A DNA stretch of 64,000 bases from an uncultured Planococcus sp. (GTDB taxonomy: Bacteria; Bacillota; Bacilli; Bacillales_A; Planococcaceae). A program made the translations under genes and the position numbers. Positions 26,955-35,988 of the stretch are shown piece by piece. The notes beneath the pieces are model-generated. The model ran no database searches. It was not told the origin of the DNA and worked only from the letters and a program-made list of their open reading frames with translations. How positions within the stretch are numbered: position 1 is the stretch's first letter; every line of letters starts with the position of its first letter. The stretch spans positions 1,736,001-1,800,000 of the forward strand of contig CANLRI010000001.1 of NCBI GenBank assembly GCA_947493585.1, read 5' to 3'.

Positions 26955-28652
26955 ATGGCTCACATCAATGAAACACCGATTCTGCATAAAGGGACGGCCG
27001 TTAACGACGATGCCGCTGCCGGCATTACGGGACGGGATATCCGACTATCGGCCGCGAATTTATTCATCGCATTTATTGCATTATTAATCGGCGGATTTGC
27101 CGGTCTATTGCAGGGCCTGGTCCGCAGCGGTTTTTTTGAACTCCCTTCGTGGATCAGTTATTATGCACTGCTGACTGCCCACGGCGTCATGTTCATCCTG
27201 GTATTAAGTTCTTTTTTCAGCATCGGCTACCTGTATGCCGGAACTTCACGGGTGCTTGGCGGACTGGCCAATAAAACCATCGCTTTCGGATGGGCAGGCT
27301 TTGCTCTCATGACAACCGGCACGCTGATCGCTGCGTTTCTTATTGTTACCGGAAACGCCAATGTGCTTTATACGTTTTACACTCCGATGCAGGCACATCC
27401 CTGGTTTTATATCGGGCTTGCACTTATTGTCGTCGGCATCCTGTTAAATTGCATCGGCATGTTCATCACCTACCAGAGCTGGCGCAAACGAAATCCCGGA
27501 AAACTGACGCCGCTTTTCGCCTTTTTCGCAAATGCCGTTTTCGTCCTTTGGGTTTTCGCTTCCCTGTTCATCGCTGTTTTTGTCATAGCGATGGTCATTC
27601 CGTGGGCATTCGGATGGGTTGCAACCATTGACCCGATGATGGGCCGCACCTTATTTTGGGCTTTCGGCCATACGCTCGTGAATATTTGGATGCTGACATC
27701 CATTTCAGCCTGGTATGTGGCAATGCCAAAAATCATCGGCGGAAAAGTATTCAGTGATTCACTGGCGCGTGTCGCTGTGGTCATTCTTGTGGTGGCCAAT
27801 GTACCCGGCGGCTTCCACCACCAGATCCTTGATCCAGGCTTGTCTGTCAATGTGAAATTTCTGCACGTGATCCAAACGTTCATGATCATTTTCCCTTCCC
27901 TCATGACCGCCTTTGCGATGCTCGCCACCATGGAACGGACCGGAAGAGCAAAAGGCGTTACGAGTTTACTCGGTTGGTGGAAAACGCTGCCTTGGTCTGA
28001 TGCCCGTTTCTTCGCATTGATTGTCGCCATGTTTGCCTATATTCCAGCGGGGCTCGGCGGAATCATTAACGCCAGCAACCAAATCAACCAGGTAGTCCAT
28101 AATTCCATCTGGGTCACCGGCCATTTGCATTTAACCGTTGGCACTACGGTCATCCTGACGTTTTTCGGGATTTCCTATTGGCTGATCCCTTATTTATCCG
28201 GCAGAAAAATGACGCCGACAATCAACCGGCTGGCCGTTGCCCAAACGGTCATTTGGGCGAGCGGCATGCTGCTCATGTCGGGTGCCATGCACATTAACGG
28301 GCTGCTCGGAAGCCCCCGCCGGACGGCCAATACGTCCTACAATGGCCACAGCGCCGCTGCGGACTGGGCGATGTACGAAATGTTGATGGCGATGGGCGGA
28401 GTGATCCTGGTCGTCGGCATCATTCTGCTGGTTTATATCTGGGCACAGCTCGCCTTTTTCGCGCCAAAAGGAAAGACAGACTTTCCGATCGGAGAAGATT
28501 ACAGCCCTTCAGATGCATCACCGCTGTTCATGGACCGCTGGTCGATTTGGATGGCACTGGCGACAGTATCAGTGGCCATTGCTTATATCATCCCGCTGAT
28601 CGACTTTGCTTCGGGCCATAATCCGGGATCACCGCCGTTCTTGATGCCTTAG
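26955..28652 (+). CDS. cbaA: ba3-type cytochrome c oxidase subunit I
   Basis: About 565 residues, 13 predicted spans, heme-copper oxidase superfamily B type. Ligands seen: low-spin heme His in LLTAHGVMFIL, CuB His in WAFGHTLVNIW and the His pair in PGGFHHQILD, heme a3 and a-type His in GHLHLTVG. It lacks the HPEVYI pattern of A-type oxidases. AAGGGG before ATG 26955 sets the start. It reduces oxygen to water and pumps protons; B-type enzymes commonly have high oxygen affinity, which agrees with the FNR-type promoter. Confidence 0.94.
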   Translation: MAHINETPILHKGTAVNDDAAAGITGRDIRLSAANLFIAFIALLIGGFAGLLQGLVRSGFFELPSWISYYALLTAHGVMFILVLSSFFSIGYLYAGTSRVLGGLANKTIAFGWAGFALMTTGTLIAAFLIVTGNANVLYTFYTPMQAHPWFYIGLALIVVGILLNCIGMFITYQSWRKRNPGKLTPLFAFFANAVFVLWVFASLFIAVFVIAMVIPWAFGWVATIDPMMGRTLFWAFGHTLVNIWMLTSISAWYVAMPKIIGGKVFSDSLARVAVVILVVANVPGGFHHQILDPGLSVNVKFLHVIQTFMIIFPSLMTAFAMLATMERTGRAKGVTSLLGWWKTLPWSDARFFALIVAMFAYIPAGLGGIINASNQINQVVHNSIWVTGHLHLTVGTTVILTFFGISYWLIPYLSGRKMTPTINRLAVAQTVIWASGMLLMSGAMHINGLLGSPRRTANTSYNGHSAAADWAMYEMLMAMGGVILVVGIILLVYIWAQLAFFAPKGKTDFPIGEDYSPSDASPLFMDRWSIWMALATVSVAIAYIIPLIDFASGHNPGSPPFLMP

Positions 28653-28680
28653 CTCAGTAGAAAAGTTACAGATATAGATA

Positions 28681-28735
28681 AAAGAGGATGTTCCCAAGTC
28701 AGTTCTTCAGCAGACTGGGGGCATCCTCTTTTTCT
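28681..28735. terminator. bidirectional terminator between cbaA and the DASS transporter
   Basis: Stem AAAGAGGATG (28681-28690) / CATCCTCTTT (28722-28731) with an inner GTC/GAC extension, followed by T-rich sequence on both strands. It serves two convergent genes. Confidence 0.88.
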
Positions 28736-28738
28736 TTC

Positions 28739-30223
28739 TTACAATAATCCGATCCATTTCCAGTAGGTCGCGCTGAAAAGCAATATCAGCAAGTAACCGA
28801 TGATGGTCAGCGGCACACCTGATTTCAAAAAGTCCTTCACTGTGAAAGCCCCTGTTCCGTAGGCCAGCATGTTTTGCGGCGCACTGACCGGAAGCAGGAA
28901 TCCAAACGAAATGACGAATTGCTGGATTAAGACAAAACCGATTTCATTGCCATCGAGCTGCAGAGTCGTGGCCAAAGCGATAAAGATAGGGATCAACGCA
29001 GATGACAAGCTCGTTGCACTCGCAAAACCAAGGTGAATGAGAATATTAAATAAAGAAAGCAAGGCGATCGTCGCAAGAAGCGGCATATTTTCCAATCCCA
29101 TCGCCCCAAATACTTTATCGGACAACCATTGGGCCGCTTCCGTACTCAACAAAGTGGAGCCGAGCGCAATTCCGACAGCGAAAACGATAATCGTACCCCA
29201 TGGAATCATTTTTTCTACCGTCTTCCAGTCAAAGACACCCACTTTTGGAGCCAGTAAAATAGCGATTGCTACGATGGTGACCGTTGTTGTATCAAAGGGA
29301 TGCAAGATTTCTTCTGTCGACCACAAAAGCAATAATGCCAAAGATACGACAATCAACCGGATTTCAGCCGGCTTAAGAGGCCCCAATTCATTCAAGTCTT
29401 TCTGAATCAACTCGGTGCCGCCTTCCACTACTTTCGTCTCTGGCTTGATCAGTTTAATCATGACAAAATACAGCACAACCGACATGATGATGGACCATGG
29501 CGCCGCATAAAGGAACCAGGCGCTCCATGACACAGTCTCTCCAAACTCATTTTCCATGAAACCAAGCGCTACCAGGTTCTGTGCAGCACCTGTTTTGATG
29601 CCGACATTCCAGATGGATACCGATTGGACCGCAGTGATGACCAATAGCGCTGCGAGTCGGCTGTTGACAGGCAATCCGAATGCCGCGACCATACCAAGCA
29701 GAATCGGTACGACTGCGCCGGCACGGGCTGTGGCACTCGGCACAAAGAATGCAAGTACAATTGAAACAATGATGGCACCAAAAACGATAGCGCCCGTTTT
29801 TGTACCGACTTTCGATAAAATCCACAACGCCAAGCGCTTATGCAAATTCGTCGCTTGCATGGCAGCTGCCAAGAACAAGGCTGCAGCGACAAGCGCCACT
29901 GCCGAATTACTGAAACCCGCCAATGCCAGACTGAGTGCATCTCCCGTACCGAGTAGCTCCCCTGGATTTTCGGGATTTGGGGAAAGACCCAACAACAGAG
30001 CCATAAGCCCGATAATCATGGCGGCACTGACTGGATACGGAACCGCTTCTGTCATCCATAAAACGACCGCAAATGCTAAAATGGCAAGTGTGCTTTGCCC
30101 CACCACTGATAAATCTCCCGGCGTTGGCAATAAAACAATGATAATTAAAATGGCAAAAGCCAAAAAAATATAGACCGGTCTTAAATTGCGTTTCGGTTTT
30201 TCTTCCGCTGTTTTTTCCACCAT
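28739..30223 (-). CDS. DASS-family (SLC13) sodium-coupled anion transporter
   Basis: About 494 residues, 11-13 predicted spans, divalent anion:Na+ symporter family (dicarboxylates, sulfate). Family landmarks include LWMTEAVPYPVSAAMIIG, the hairpin/SNT-like region TGDALSLALAGFSNSAVALV, and the C-terminal repeat ASATSLSSALIPIFIAL. GTG-rich sequence upstream; ATG 30223 with AAGGGTGG is preferred to the in-frame TTG 36 bases before. Substrate cannot be chosen between organic acids and sulfate. No FNR-type box is seen upstream. Confidence 0.87.
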   Translation of the reverse strand: MVEKTAEEKPKRNLRPVYIFLAFAILIIIVLLPTPGDLSVVGQSTLAILAFAVVLWMTEAVPYPVSAAMIIGLMALLLGLSPNPENPGELLGTGDALSLALAGFSNSAVALVAAALFLAAAMQATNLHKRLALWILSKVGTKTGAIVFGAIIVSIVLAFFVPSATARAGAVVPILLGMVAAFGLPVNSRLAALLVITAVQSVSIWNVGIKTGAAQNLVALGFMENEFGETVSWSAWFLYAAPWSIIMSVVLYFVMIKLIKPETKVVEGGTELIQKDLNELGPLKPAEIRLIVVSLALLLLWSTEEILHPFDTTTVTIVAIAILLAPKVGVFDWKTVEKMIPWGTIIVFAVGIALGSTLLSTEAAQWLSDKVFGAMGLENMPLLATIALLSLFNILIHLGFASATSLSSALIPIFIALATTLQLDGNEIGFVLIQQFVISFGFLLPVSAPQNMLAYGTGAFTVKDFLKSGVPLTIIGYLLILLFSATYWKWIGLL

Positions 30224-30309
30224 GAAAACCACCCTTTCTTGAAGTAAATTCACAACCATTGCTTACCCTGTCGAGATCAGAGTGAAACGGTGATGACTCT
30301 TGTTCAGAG

Positions 30310-30337
30310 CTTCAGATAAATACATTAAAAAAACCAT
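30310..30337 (+). repeat. possible degenerate dif-like site
   Basis: GCTTCAGATAA followed by ATACATT matches the XerC half and centre of sites C-E, but the XerD half is decayed. It is at the outer edge of the copper/respiration block. Confidence 0.3.
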
Positions 30338-30379
30338 CGTACAATAGAAACGAATGTGTCTCTATCGTATGATGGTTTA
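30332..30379 (-). terminator. dps terminator
   Basis: An 18-bp stem with two G-T pairs (30332-30349 / 30362-30379), followed on the minus strand by a run of Ts. It lies 45 bases past the dps stop. Confidence 0.88.
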
Positions 30380-30423
30380 CTGATTTAGAGAGACTATATT
30401 TCTGCAACGCGTTTTATTTTCTC

Positions 30424-30924
30424 CTACTCTTCATCTTCCCCTTCTAAAGCATCGTTGCCCAGATAAGCCTGCAGCATCCAAATGTTTTTATCGAGGCTGG
30501 CTTTGTATCCGGTCAGCATATCCACCGTTACATCGTCTTTCTCTTTCGCCGCAAGATGGATGGCTTTGACTGTTACATCCCGAATGACCCGGTAATCATC
30601 CACTAATATGCCAAGCATATCTTGGGAAGAAAGCGGCTCAATATAAGGTGTTTCACTAATAAATGCATGTTCCAGATATTCACCGAGAGTCGAATACGGT
30701 TTCTCGCCAATGGCAATCAAGCGTTCTCCGAAAGCATCATAGTATTCGTTGGCTTCGTCATAAAGTTCATTGAATTTCTCATGCAGCGGAAAGAATTCTG
30801 GTCCTTTCAAGTACCAATGGAATTGGTGAAGTTTCACGAATAAGACATTTTGATTGGCGATTAAATGATTGACCATAAAAGCTGCAGTTGCATGATGGTG
30901 TTCGTGGTTAGTATGTTCAGTCAT
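30424..30924 (-). CDS. dps: Dps-family ferritin-like DNA protection protein
   Basis: 166 residues of the Dps mini-ferritin family, a dodecamer that oxidises and stores iron and limits hydroxyl-radical damage. The intersubunit ferroxidase site is seen as QFHWYLKGPEFFPLHEKFNELYDEA. The N-terminus is His-rich (TEHTNHEHHHA) and the C-terminus acidic. GGAGG precedes the ATG. It is monocistronic and convergent with nothing. No PerR-type box was identified. Confidence 0.92.
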   Translation of the reverse strand: MTEHTNHEHHHATAAFMVNHLIANQNVLFVKLHQFHWYLKGPEFFPLHEKFNELYDEANEYYDAFGERLIAIGEKPYSTLGEYLEHAFISETPYIEPLSSQDMLGILVDDYRVIRDVTVKAIHLAAKEKDDVTVDMLTGYKASLDKNIWMLQAYLGNDALEGEDEE

Positions 30925-31039
30925 GATAAGATTCCTCCTAAATGTTTTGGTTTTAACTCCGGATTTTACGCAATAGCTGTAGAAAGGAAAGGGAGAAAGT
31001 AGCGGATTCCTCCCTTCTCTTCATTTTCACCTATATTTT

Positions 31040-32938
31040 TTACACTTGAACGGGTTCCAATTCTTTTTCCCGCTGCTGCATCTGTTTCCGGTTGAAGCCC
31101 ATCAGTCTCATGGCGTTCAGGATGACGATCAGGACGCTGGCTTCGTGGATGAACATGCCGGACGCCAGATGAACGGAACCCATTAGCACACCGACAAGCA
31201 GGACAGCGACGATGCCGACAGCGAAGAATGTATTTTGTTTCATGTTGCGGATGGTCGCTTTGGACAGGGAGTAAGCGTGTGAGAATTGCATCAGCTTATC
31301 GGCCATCAGGACGACATCCGCCGTTTCCATCGAAATGTCCGTGCCGCCTTCACCCATCGCGAGTCCGATATCGGCTGTGGCAATCGCCGGCGCATCGTTG
31401 ACACCGTCCCCTGCCATCGCCACGACATGGCCTTGTTGTTTCAATTGTTTCACGAAAGCCACTTTGTCTTCCGGCAACAGTTCGGCATGGAATTCGTCCA
31501 GCCCTAATTTTGTCGCGACGAGTTCCGCTGTGTGCTGGTTGTCGCCCGTCAGCATGACGATGTTCTTGACGCCATTTTTTCTCATTTGAGCGAGTGCGGG
31601 AGCCGCGTCTTCGCGAATCTGGTCGGCAATCGAGAAGATGCCGGCGACTTCCCCGTCCACCGCCGCGAAGATCGCTGTGTTTCCGGCTTTCTCGCGATTT
31701 ACCGCATACGCTTCCACTTCCGCCGGGATGACGATGTTTTGCGTGTTCATGAGCTTGCGGTTCCCGATCGCCAAAACCCGTCCTTCCACTGTAGCCGTTA
31801 AACCGTTGCCTTTGATCACGTCGACGGCTTCCGGTTCCTGATCAAGAGCCATGTCACGACTCTTCGCTTCTTTGACGATCGTTTGGCCAAGGTGGTGTTC
31901 AGACACCGTTTCCGCCTGTGCCACCAATCGAAGCAAGTCCTGTTCCCCGTGCGAATGAAAGACCTTGATATCCGTCACTTCTGGTCTCCCTTTTGTCAAT
32001 GTACCGGTTTTGTCAAAGACCAGTGTGTCGACTTTCGCGAAGCGGTCCATCACTTCGCCGCCTTTGACCAGCACGCCATTTTTTGCACCATTGCCGATGC
32101 CCGCTACACTCGATACCGGTGCACCGATGATCAACGCCCCTGGACACGCGATGACGAGAAACGTAATGGCGAGATGAAGATCTCTTGTAAGGGCATAAAC
32201 CACAACCGACAGGACGACGACTGCGGGGGTATAGATATTGGCGAATTTGTTCAGGAATTTTTCCGTTTTCGATTTCGATTCCTGCGCTTCTTCCACCAGC
32301 TCTATGATTTTCGCGAATGTTGTATCGTCGCCGACTTTTTCAGCGATGATTTCGATATAGCCCGTGTCCATGACCGTACTGCTGAACACGTTGTCTCCCA
32401 ATTTTTTGGACGCCGGGACCGATTCCCCTGTGATGGCCGCTTCGTTCAACGACGCTTGCCCCGTGACGATTTTGCCGTCCACCGGCACTTTTCCGCCCGT
32501 CCGGATGATGACACGATCCCCTTCGACGACTTCTTCCACCGGCACGGTCACACTGACGCCATCACGGATGATGGTCGCTTCCTGCGGTGCCATATCCACC
32601 AGGCTTTTTAGAGAAGAACGTGTTTTTTCCAGTGTGCGGGCTTCCAGATAATCCCCGAACAAGAACAGGAACGTTACGACTGCTGATTCCACGTATTCCC
32701 CGATAAAAAGCGCACCGATGACGGCGATTGTTACCAGCATTTCAATACTGAACGCTTTCATCATTAACGCCTGGAACGCTTTGACCGCGATCGGAATCCC
32801 GGCAATGACCGTCGCGGTGATCAATGTGAACTGCCGCAGGTCATGGTGACCCGTGAAGTTCAAGACCAGCGCCAGGACCAGTAAGAAACCGGCTAGAAAA
32901 GTGATGCTTTTTTTGTGTTTATGAATGAACCCAATCAT
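31040..32938 (-). CDS. P1B-type metal ATPase with an unusual CPG membrane motif
   Basis: 632 residues with the P1B layout: paired N-terminal spans, TGES in the A-domain, DKTGT, an SEHHLGQT locus where HP is usual, [14 protein letters not shown]. It has no N-terminal metal-binding domain. The sixth-span motif reads ACPGALIIGAP instead of CPC, and the HP dipeptide appears as HHL. It is co-regulated by FNR-type boxes with the ba3 oxidase and two HMA proteins, so it may supply metal for oxidase assembly. Cd/Zn/Co export is the standard annotation alternative. Confidence 0.88.
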   Translation of the reverse strand: MIGFIHKHKKSITFLAGFLLVLALVLNFTGHHDLRQFTLITATVIAGIPIAVKAFQALMMKAFSIEMLVTIAVIGALFIGEYVESAVVTFLFLFGDYLEARTLEKTRSSLKSLVDMAPQEATIIRDGVSVTVPVEEVVEGDRVIIRTGGKVPVDGKIVTGQASLNEAAITGESVPASKKLGDNVFSSTVMDTGYIEIIAEKVGDDTTFAKIIELVEEAQESKSKTEKFLNKFANIYTPAVVVLSVVVYALTRDLHLAITFLVIACPGALIIGAPVSSVAGIGNGAKNGVLVKGGEVMDRFAKVDTLVFDKTGTLTKGRPEVTDIKVFHSHGEQDLLRLVAQAETVSEHHLGQTIVKEAKSRDMALDQEPEAVDVIKGNGLTATVEGRVLAIGNRKLMNTQNIVIPAEVEAYAVNREKAGNTAIFAAVDGEVAGIFSIADQIREDAAPALAQMRKNGVKNIVMLTGDNQHTAELVATKLGLDEFHAELLPEDKVAFVKQLKQQGHVVAMAGDGVNDAPAIATADIGLAMGEGGTDISMETADVVLMADKLMQFSHAYSLSKATIRNMKQNTFFAVGIVAVLLVGVLMGSVHLASGMFIHEASVLIVILNAMRLMGFNRKQMQQREKELEPVQV

Positions 32939-32985
32939 TTTGTTCCACTCCTCTTTCTTTCGACTGTTATTTTCTTTACACCCTT

Positions 32986-33027
32986 ATCTTAAGTGGTTTC
33001 GAGACAGAATAACTTGACCTTCATCAA
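32986..33027 (-). promoter_or_regulatory. FNR-type class II promoter of the CPG ATPase gene
   Basis: TTGACCTTCATCAA (33014-33027) with minus-strand TAAGAT at 32991-32986, the same centre-to-minus-10 distance as the other three promoters. Confidence 0.75.
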
Positions 33028-33115
33028 GCCCTGAAGCTTTTTTGCGTTTTCTTTTTCTGTTTGTTTTCTTTCTTCCATTTCTTTAACTACCGCGAAGCTT
33101 ACTCCGTTCAAAAAA

Positions 33116-33157
33116 TTGATGGCCGTCAAGGAACTGGATGGATGGGCGTCCTATACT
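33116..33157 (+). promoter_or_regulatory. FNR-type class II promoter of the second HMA gene
   Basis: TTGATGGCCGTCAA (33116-33129), identical to the box before the first HMA gene, with TATACT at 33152-33157 at class II spacing. Confidence 0.8.
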
Positions 33158-33187
33158 TAAGGTAGAAAAAACAAAGGAGAGATTGAC

Positions 33188-33397
33188 ATGACCACAGTAA
33201 AATTCCAATTGGAACCGCTCACTTGCCCTTCCTGCATCAAAAAAATTGAAGGAAAAGTAGGGAAAATAGATGGTGTCGAGGAAGTGAAAGTGCTGTTCAA
33301 CTCCAGTAAAGTGAAAGCTGTCTACGACGCGGACAAAGTAGCGCCGGAAGAATTGAGAACAGTCATTGAGAAATTGGGTTATCCGGTAGTTGCTTAA
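33188..33397 (+). CDS. heavy-metal-associated (CopZ-like) metallochaperone
   Basis: 69 residues: an HMA domain with PLTCPSCIKKIEGKVG, sharing the CPSC-IKKIE metal loop with the HMA protein at 25599, so the two are probably paralogues. AAAGGAG precedes the ATG. It is divergent from the CPG-type ATPase, which lacks its own metal-binding domain, making this a likely partner. A strong terminator follows. Confidence 0.88.
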   Translation: MTTVKFQLEPLTCPSCIKKIEGKVGKIDGVEEVKVLFNSSKVKAVYDADKVAPEELRTVIEKLGYPVVA

Positions 33398-33435
33398 CGA
33401 CGGCTGCCGACAGCTGCAGATTTGATGGCGAAATA

Positions 33436-33476
33436 AAAAAATACGAGCTCCTTTGGCAAAGGAAGCTCGTATTTTT
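33436..33476. terminator. terminator after the second HMA gene
   Basis: Stem built on AAAAATACGAGCT / AGCTCGTATTTTT with an inner CCTTT/AAAGG stem and small loop, ending in a T-run. Confidence 0.88.
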
Positions 33477-33555
33477 GTATTTGGCAAAGATATAAAAATG
33501 TATTTGCTGAATATTACATATTTATTAAACCTTAGGGCAATTTGCTATTAAAATC

Positions 33556-33649
33556 CGTTCGTAAAAGTACACCTTTGCGAACACATCAATACAACAAATA
33601 ATGAACAAAAATAACGTTCGTAAATGTGCAGAAACACTTTACGAACGTT
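33556..33649. repeat. two further copies of the CGTTCGTAAAAG palindrome
   Basis: An imperfect palindrome CGTTCGTAAAAGTACA with right half CCTTTGCGAACA (33556-33582), and 30 bases later AACGTTCGTAAATGTG / CACTTTACGAACGTT around CAGAAA (33613-33649). No convincing dif-like site accompanies them. The region 33477-33817 otherwise shows no gene. Confidence 0.7.
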
Positions 33650-33817
33650 CGGCGACTTGCAGCCACTATTGCGAACTATTTCAAGTTAATTTTGAAAGAA
33701 GTATCGTTTAAAGAGCTAATTAGGGAATACTTCCCTTCCAATTATTAGATGGTTAAAAATATTTAAATTGAGAATTAACGAGCGTCTAATTTGTTAAGTG
33801 CTAAACTCTCGCTCTTT

Positions 33818-34294
33818 TCAATTCGCTTTCACTAAATTTAAAATCTGTAAACCATCACTCGGAAGGCCACCTAAAAAGCGAGGATAAGTCCACGGAATTA
33901 TTGATGTGATTAAAAGAACAAAGTGTACTCCGGCGCTATTTATGATAATAGTTCCCGCTACTCCTGATACGTAATAAGAAACAGTGAGTAATGTCAGAAA
34001 ACCGAGCAATGACGCGATTGGCCCGCCGAGGTAGAAGAAGAGTTTTTGTTTGTATGTAAACGGCGGTGACTCTTTTGGAATGCTATACTCGCAAAAGCCT
34101 GATATGGCGACGGTCAGATAACAGGTAATTCTTCCAAAAGACAGCCTCAGCTTGTTCGCTTTGCTGGATGAACCCATAAAGATTTCAACTTTGGAATTTT
34201 TGCTCGCTGTGACTGTTGCAATTGCATGTCCCATTTCATGTATAAATAAAGAGCAACTCACAATGAGTAAGACAATAATTATTTCAAGCAACAT
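33818..34294 (-). CDS. M50-family membrane metalloprotease homologue
   Basis: 158 residues. An N-terminal span carries HEMGH (near residue 20), the zinc-binding HEXXH of site-2 proteases, and LGGPIASLLG resembles the conserved second-region glycine/proline loop. The C-terminal part has GGLPSDGLQILNL, in the position of the LDG-type motif that supplies the third ligand Asp. It is short for the family, close to a minimal core. It starts 32 bases after the amber-interrupted gene, probably in one operon with it. Confidence 0.8.
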   Translation of the reverse strand: MLLEIIIVLLIVSCSLFIHEMGHAIATVTASKNSKVEIFMGSSSKANKLRLSFGRITCYLTVAISGFCEYSIPKESPPFTYKQKLFFYLGGPIASLLGFLTLLTVSYYVSGVAGTIIINSAGVHFVLLITSIIPWTYPRFLGGLPSDGLQILNLVKAN

Positions 34295-34326
34295 CAAATT
34301 ATATTCCCTATTCTCTATTTATGCTT

Positions 34327-34689
34327 TCACAGCATTTTTTCTCGGTTTGGCACTTTTGAAAAAATATCTTCTCTTACATCAAATCCTTCAGGACACCAAT
34401 GGCTTTCAGGCAATTGGCTTTCCTCAAACAATGTTCGGAGATGGTGGATCGCTTCAACCCATGTCGAAAATACTTGAAAGGCATATGGCGGGTCTCCCCA
34501 ACTATCAATCCATACTGCCCATTCGCTATTAGGCAGCTATGTGGCATGATAAAACGCATCACGCTCCATTTGAAAAATGCCAAAGGTGTTCTCTAAAGTA
34601 ATCTTCCAGTCTGCATAACCTAATTCGTTGGAGAACTGGTCGTATTTTTCGAAAACCCACTTATGCAATATTTTCCATAACCAATTCAT
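34327..34689 (-). pseudogene. small conserved-looking protein gene interrupted by in-frame TAG
   Basis: From ATG 34689 a 120-residue, Trp- and His-rich soluble protein can be read in one frame (opening MNWLWKILHKWVFEKY, later WAVWIDSWGDPPYAFQVFS) with a single TAG at codon 51 (34537-34539), between AFYHAT and LPNSEWAVW. There is no indel. No family is recognised. The truncated 50-residue product is unlikely to work. Confidence 0.68.
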
Positions 34690-34752
34690 CTCATCACTTC
34701 CCCACTTTGCTAAATACGTAGAGAGCTTATCAGACCCATGTAAGTCGACAAA

Positions 34753-34908
34753 TTAGACTGCATTAAAAAAGCCGCCAATTAACCGAACAATTCCCCTTAC
34801 CGCCATAAACAGGATTCTAAAAGGAAGAAATAGCAATTCTGGGATCCAAAATAAGATTACGTCGAAAAAATCACTCTTATTCGTACTCTTCTTTTTCTGC
34901 TTGTTCAT
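34753..34908 (-). CDS. 51-residue membrane protein, function unknown
   Basis: A basic start (MNKQKKKSTNKSD) followed by a hydrophobic stretch FDVILFWIPELLFLPFRILF and a second amphipathic segment RGIVRLIGGFF. AAAGGGGA lies upstream of the ATG. Same strand as its neighbours, 34 bases after the Nudix gene. No family recognised. Confidence 0.5.
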   Translation of the reverse strand: MNKQKKKSTNKSDFFDVILFWIPELLFLPFRILFMAVRGIVRLIGGFFNAV

Positions 34909-34942
34909 TGGAACGGTCCCCTTTCAAATTTCATTTGCACCC

Positions 34943-35488
34943 TTATTTGTTTAGAAATGACTTTGCCATATAGTAGGCGCTGGCTGTAAACAACTGTGTT
35001 TCGATAGCCCGATTCAGTATCAAATCGTCAAAATCTTCGAAATCGATTAGTTTAACATCGATCTCTTCACTATCATCTAATTGCTGATCGCTCCTTTTTA
35101 ATGCATCGGTGATTAGGTATGTAGAAATTTTATTGTTTTGAACGGCTGGATTCACCATATATTCTCCTAGCAATATCGGTTTTTCGCTTGAAGTGAATCC
35201 CGTCTCCTCAAGAATTTCCCTTATAATTCCTTCCTCACTGGTTTCGTTTTCTTCTAGCTTTCCAGCAGGAATCTCTAAATAAAAACCTCTTTTCCCATGC
35301 CTGTATTGCTTTACAAGTACGAGTTGCTTTCTCTCTGTAAGGACTATGGCATTTACCCAATCGGGATACTCATTTACGTAAAAGTTATCAATGATAATTC
35401 CGTTTGGAAGCCTACATTGCTCTTTCCTCAAATTTCGGAATGGATTTTTATACAAATATTCTGTAAAGAGCGTTTCTTATGCTTTCAT
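34943..35488 (-). pseudogene. Nudix hydrolase (ADP-ribose pyrophosphatase-like) with stop at codon 4
   Basis: The Nudix box is complete (GKLEENETSEEGIIREILEETGF spacing, G-x5-E-x7-RE-x2-EE-x-G), and the surrounding fold resembles ADP-sugar pyrophosphatases. The best start, ATG 35488 after GGGGGG, gives MKA and then TAA at 35477-35479; the frame continues ETLFTEYLYKNPFRN into the enzyme. The only other start, TTG 35455, has no ribosome site. The gene is either silenced by one base change (CAA to TAA would fit) or begins at a weak TTG. Confidence 0.75.
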
Positions 35489-35988
35489 CTTTGAATCCCC
35501 CCGCTCATTTTGGTTGTGATACTTGTAATGTTCTTGGAGTTTTTGCTGCCAGCGAACTCTTCAGGCCATAAAAATAATGTTTTTTAGTTCTTAGTTCCGA
35601 ACGAACACATACCTATCCGTAATCAATTTTGAGATTTGTCGATTATCTTGTTCATAAGATCCGAACTCTTTTACATACTTATTTTACCATTTTATATTTT
35701 TAAATACATTACTAAAATCACAATTATTAAACTACTCATCTTACTATTTGCTTTATAGAGCAAAAAAAAGAAGCTTATCAACATCTGCTTCGTTTACGCT
35801 TCATTTATTTATTTTCTAGTATGCTTTTAAACTTAATTGAATTATTGAACACGAGCCTAGTCCCTGCGTTAATTGGATTCCATGTTTTGTTTATAGTGTG
35901 GAAAGAATACCGAATATAGCATTCGTAAAAATTGCTAAAGAGACTGCTAATAAAGCAGTCTTTTCTTATGAACTAAAACCTTGTTAGT
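35489..35988. other. 500-base AT-rich intergenic region with one terminator
   Basis: No gene is visible. A hairpin AAAGAGACTGC / GCAGTCTTTTC (about 35938-35964) can end the minus-strand gene that stops at 35989. A motif resembling the left half of the CGTTCGTAAAAG repeat (CATTCGTAAAAA) lies just before it, but the match is weak. Confidence 0.5.

Noticed and set aside
30925..31039. FNR-type box upstream of dps or the DASS gene
   Set aside because: No TTGAY-N4-RTCAA dyad was found in either upstream region.
31883..32611. 242-codon plus-strand frame opposite the CPG-type ATPase
   Set aside because: Antisense shadow of a conserved ATPase core; Arg/His/Phe-rich without motifs.
33511..33540. Possible sixth dif-like site near ATTACATATTTATTAAACC
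   Set aside because: Only the XerD side is vaguely similar; the XerC arm is absent.
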